NCBI GenBank assembly: GCA_021772025.1
Contig: JAETNT010000033.1
Coordinates: 1 to 43,556, forward strand
From: Enterocloster bolteae
GTDB lineage: Bacteria; Bacillota; Clostridia; Lachnospirales; Lachnospiraceae
DNA: 43,556 bases
Direction of reading: 5' to 3'
The notes under the pieces are model-generated. The model was given only the letters and a program-made list of their open reading frames with translations, ran no database searches and was not told the origin of the DNA. Positions 41,760-43,556 of the stretch are shown piece after piece (position 1 is the first letter of the stretch; every line of letters starts with the position of its first letter). The position numbers and the translations under genes are program-made.

Positions 41760-41913
41760 AAAACTTGTCCTAAATCCTATTATTTTTAGAAGTACTTTCC
41801 TATATCTAAAATTTCTTATCCCGTTGAACTGATACTTTTCGACAATTTCGCACCTGCCCCTCATCGCTCCGCTTCTGCTTCTGCAAATGGTTGCAACCGC
41901 ACGTTTACTCCTG

Positions 41914-43119
41914 CTAATTCCTTTGTATTTTTCCTCTTTCACCGACAGCTGTCCCATATACTAATATCAGCCAGAACAGTGGCTGCCGATAGTTAATCAG
42001 TAAAAAACTTTCCGCCAAAAGCGCCAACACTGCCGGCCACATCCATCCTTCCAGAAATTTCAGTTGCCTGCCAAGCCAATGCAGCAAAATTCCTGTAGGA
42101 ACAATCCCATAGCAGAACAGTATGCTAAACAAGCAACTATGAATCTCGTTTGTCTGAGAAGATACAGGAAACCTGGCAAATCCGCCTTCCCCGGCTCCCC
42201 AAATAATATATTGAGGATACAGCATAAGCTTATCTAATCCTCTGTCTGTTAAAATTCCCGCTGCTCCGTCTTGGCTAAGCTTCCATATTTTTTCCTGTAT
42301 CCGCTCAATTAGAGTAAAATTTCCTTCCTGTATAGAAAAATCCGCATCCGGCCACAAAATCCAGAGTCCGGCTATCATGAATACAAAAAATATCGCTGCT
42401 CCAATGCGCCAAACTTGCCTGGGCAGTTTCTCTGCTGTATAAATCCCATACATCCATCTCACCGCTAGGCACCCGCCAAAGATCAATACTCCCAGAAAAA
42501 TCCCAGTAGACTTACTGGCGGCAATTATTGCTGTTGCCATTCCATAAAAAACGATATCCCATATCTGATGCCTTTCTTTTAGGAAATACAGAAGAAGTAT
42601 CATCATAAATAAAAAAAATGCCAGCTGATTAGGGTCGTTAAAGGTTCCCATATAACGGATCCCACCCCAATATTCATAAAAAAGGCGCCCTCTTCCCGAT
42701 ATCCAGATTCCTGTCTGAATTAGAATATTTGCTCTTACAGCAATCACACTATATTTTTTAAAGTTTTGCTCCCCTCCAATATACCGGAAATACCAGATTG
42801 CCATGCCATTATACAGCCAATAAATAGTGTATTTTGCAAATTCTATGTTTCTTTCCCGATTCATATAAACAAAATTAATCATAACAACGCAGAATAAAAA
42901 AACATATAAAAATTTGTCTTCCTCCCAGTTAAATATTTTCTGTAATGCAAACCTTCCAGAAGTTCCTTCTTTTCTGTATTTTTGATATTCTTTTATTTGC
43001 TTTTCCACTATCACCAACCCCCCCGTCCCTAAGCACAGATCCGCAAGCCCTATGCTTCCGGATGGAAGAATATAAAACTGCTTTAATACTAAAAAGGAAA
43101 TGAATAACAGTAACTCCAT
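41914..43119 (-). CDS. Wzy-like polysaccharide polymerase (O-antigen ligase/polymerase superfamily)
   Basis: A 401-residue integral membrane protein with about ten predicted helices and a long external loop (about 260-325). The GTFNDPNQLAFFLF motif and the late NEIHSCLFSILFCYG segment are typical of O-antigen ligase/polymerase (Wzy, WaaL) proteins. It would join lipid-linked repeat units on the outer face of the membrane. It lies on the same strand as rmlB and as the left polysaccharide operon, which lacks a polymerase of its own within the window. The start follows GGAGAG. Whether it serves that operon or another is inference. Confidence 0.82.
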   Translation of the reverse strand: MELLLFISFLVLKQFYILPSGSIGLADLCLGTGGLVIVEKQIKEYQKYRKEGTSGRFALQKIFNWEEDKFLYVFLFCVVMINFVYMNRERNIEFAKYTIYWLYNGMAIWYFRYIGGEQNFKKYSVIAVRANILIQTGIWISGRGRLFYEYWGGIRYMGTFNDPNQLAFFLFMMILLLYFLKERHQIWDIVFYGMATAIIAASKSTGIFLGVLIFGGCLAVRWMYGIYTAEKLPRQVWRIGAAIFFVFMIAGLWILWPDADFSIQEGNFTLIERIQEKIWKLSQDGAAGILTDRGLDKLMLYPQYIIWGAGEGGFARFPVSSQTNEIHSCLFSILFCYGIVPTGILLHWLGRQLKFLEGWMWPAVLALLAESFLLINYRQPLFWLILVYGTAVGERGKIQRN

Positions 43120-43196
43120 TTAATCTCTCCAATGTTTATCTGCTCTCAGTAAACAAAGGCACTCTCCTTGTTCACTAAAAGTAATAACAGATGATA

Positions 43197-43264
43197 TAAA
43201 AGCTCCTGCAAAAAACCAGAGCACTCCACTCTCCTTCTAGATTTTCTGCTAAGAGCTTTTATTT
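43197..43264 (-). terminator. Long-loop hairpin after rmlB
   Basis: ATAAAAGCTC (43197-43206) and GAGCTTTTAT (43255-43264) form a perfect 10-base stem with a loop of nearly 50 bases, just past the rmlB stop. With no clear T tract it may be a weak terminator or a leader structure for the polymerase gene. Confidence 0.35.
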
Positions 43265-43280
43265 TTATAGTACATACTAA

Positions 43281-43556
43281 TTATTTTAGCTGTTCTCCAT
43301 ACATTTTGTCAAAATACTGGCTGTATTCCCCGCTGATGATGTGCTTCCACCAGTCCTGGTTGTCTAAATACCATTGGATGGTCTGCTTGATCCCGGTATC
43401 AAAGGTATATTTGGGCTCCCAACCCAGCTCCTTCTCCAGCTTAGCCGGGTCAATCGCATATCTTCTGTCATGCCCCAGACGATCCGCCACAAATCGGATT
43501 AAACTCTCCGGCTTATTTAGTGCCTTTAATACCGTCTTTACCACTTCCAGGTTGGT
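43281..43556 (-). CDS. rmlB: dTDP-glucose 4,6-dehydratase, C-terminal part (runs off the window)
   Basis: The last 92 residues of RmlB, which makes dTDP-4-keto-6-deoxyglucose, the second step to dTDP-rhamnose. Visible features are NLEVVKTVLKALNKP, RFVADRLGHDRRYAID, KLEKELGWEPK and the C-terminal TIQWYLDNQDWW, all typical of RmlB ends. The frame stays open to the right edge, so the 5' part lies outside. It suggests the surface polymer contains rhamnose or another 6-deoxyhexose. Confidence 0.93.
   Translation of the reverse strand, partial: TNLEVVKTVLKALNKPESLIRFVADRLGHDRRYAIDPAKLEKELGWEPKYTFDTGIKQTIQWYLDNQDWWKHIISGEYSQYFDKMYGEQLK

Noticed and set aside
41727..41957. Minus-strand open frame before the RADAR leader
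   Set aside because: It overlaps the end of the polymerase gene and the RADAR promoter, has an Arg/Ser-rich nonspecific composition and no ribosome site.

Overview
The window looks like a chromosomal segment of a spore-forming Gram-positive anaerobe of the Clostridia, most likely Lachnospiraceae. Supporting this are a Csp-like S8 protease, HtrA and LCP proteins typical of monoderm Firmicutes, orphan Spo0A C-terminal domains with Spo0A-type boxes, strong AGGAGG ribosome binding sites and Firmicutes-type intrinsic terminators. No rRNA, tRNA, CRISPR array or transposase was seen. Family calls are made by eye from motifs; no database search was run.

Layout. (1) 1-5.1 kb: an S8 serine protease (+), then a ClpX-like unfoldase and an HtrA protease (both -), a protein quality-control cluster. 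(2) 5.2-18.4 kb: a leftward nine-gene surface-polysaccharide operon. In transcription order it holds a TPP-dependent enzyme, a sugar epimerase/reductase, a C-methyltransferase-like protein, a second epimerase, three GT2 glycosyltransferase genes, a polyprenyl glycosylphosphotransferase and an LCP ligase. Several junctions are ATGA overlaps. (3) 18.5-24 kb: a tyrosine recombinase, a secreted cell-wall-binding repeat protein, a zinc-ribbon/coiled-coil protein, a 53-residue coiled-coil protein, an Xre regulator and three small proteins made only of a Spo0A C-terminal-like DNA-binding domain. Spo0A-type boxes and palindromes lie in the intergenic spaces. (4) 24.2-34 kb: an AT-rich accessory block. 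It holds a three-gene operon (HD-domain protein, helical protein, Hsp70/actin-fold ATPase), a two-gene membrane operon, and a divergent HTH regulator coupled to a frameshifted, degenerate RelA/SpoT-like gene. (5) 34-41.8 kb: a RADAR anti-phage operon (RdrA ATPase, RdrB adenosine-deaminase-like protein, Csx27-like membrane protein). It is headed by an overlapping TPR protein and possibly a short leader ORF. (6) 41.9-43.6 kb: polysaccharide genes resume with a Wzy-like polymerase and the 3' part of rmlB.

How it fits together. The two polysaccharide parts are on the same strand and functionally complementary: rmlB and polymerase on the right, glycosyltransferases, initiating transferase and LCP ligase on the left. 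They are separated by about 23 kb of recombinase, regulators and defence-like genes, so a defence/accessory island appears to sit inside a surface-polysaccharide locus. RADAR is a known system. The least described parts are the HD/Hsp70-like/membrane-coiled-coil operons, the HTH plus RelA-like pair, the TPR partner of RADAR, and the cluster of orphan Spo0A-C proteins.
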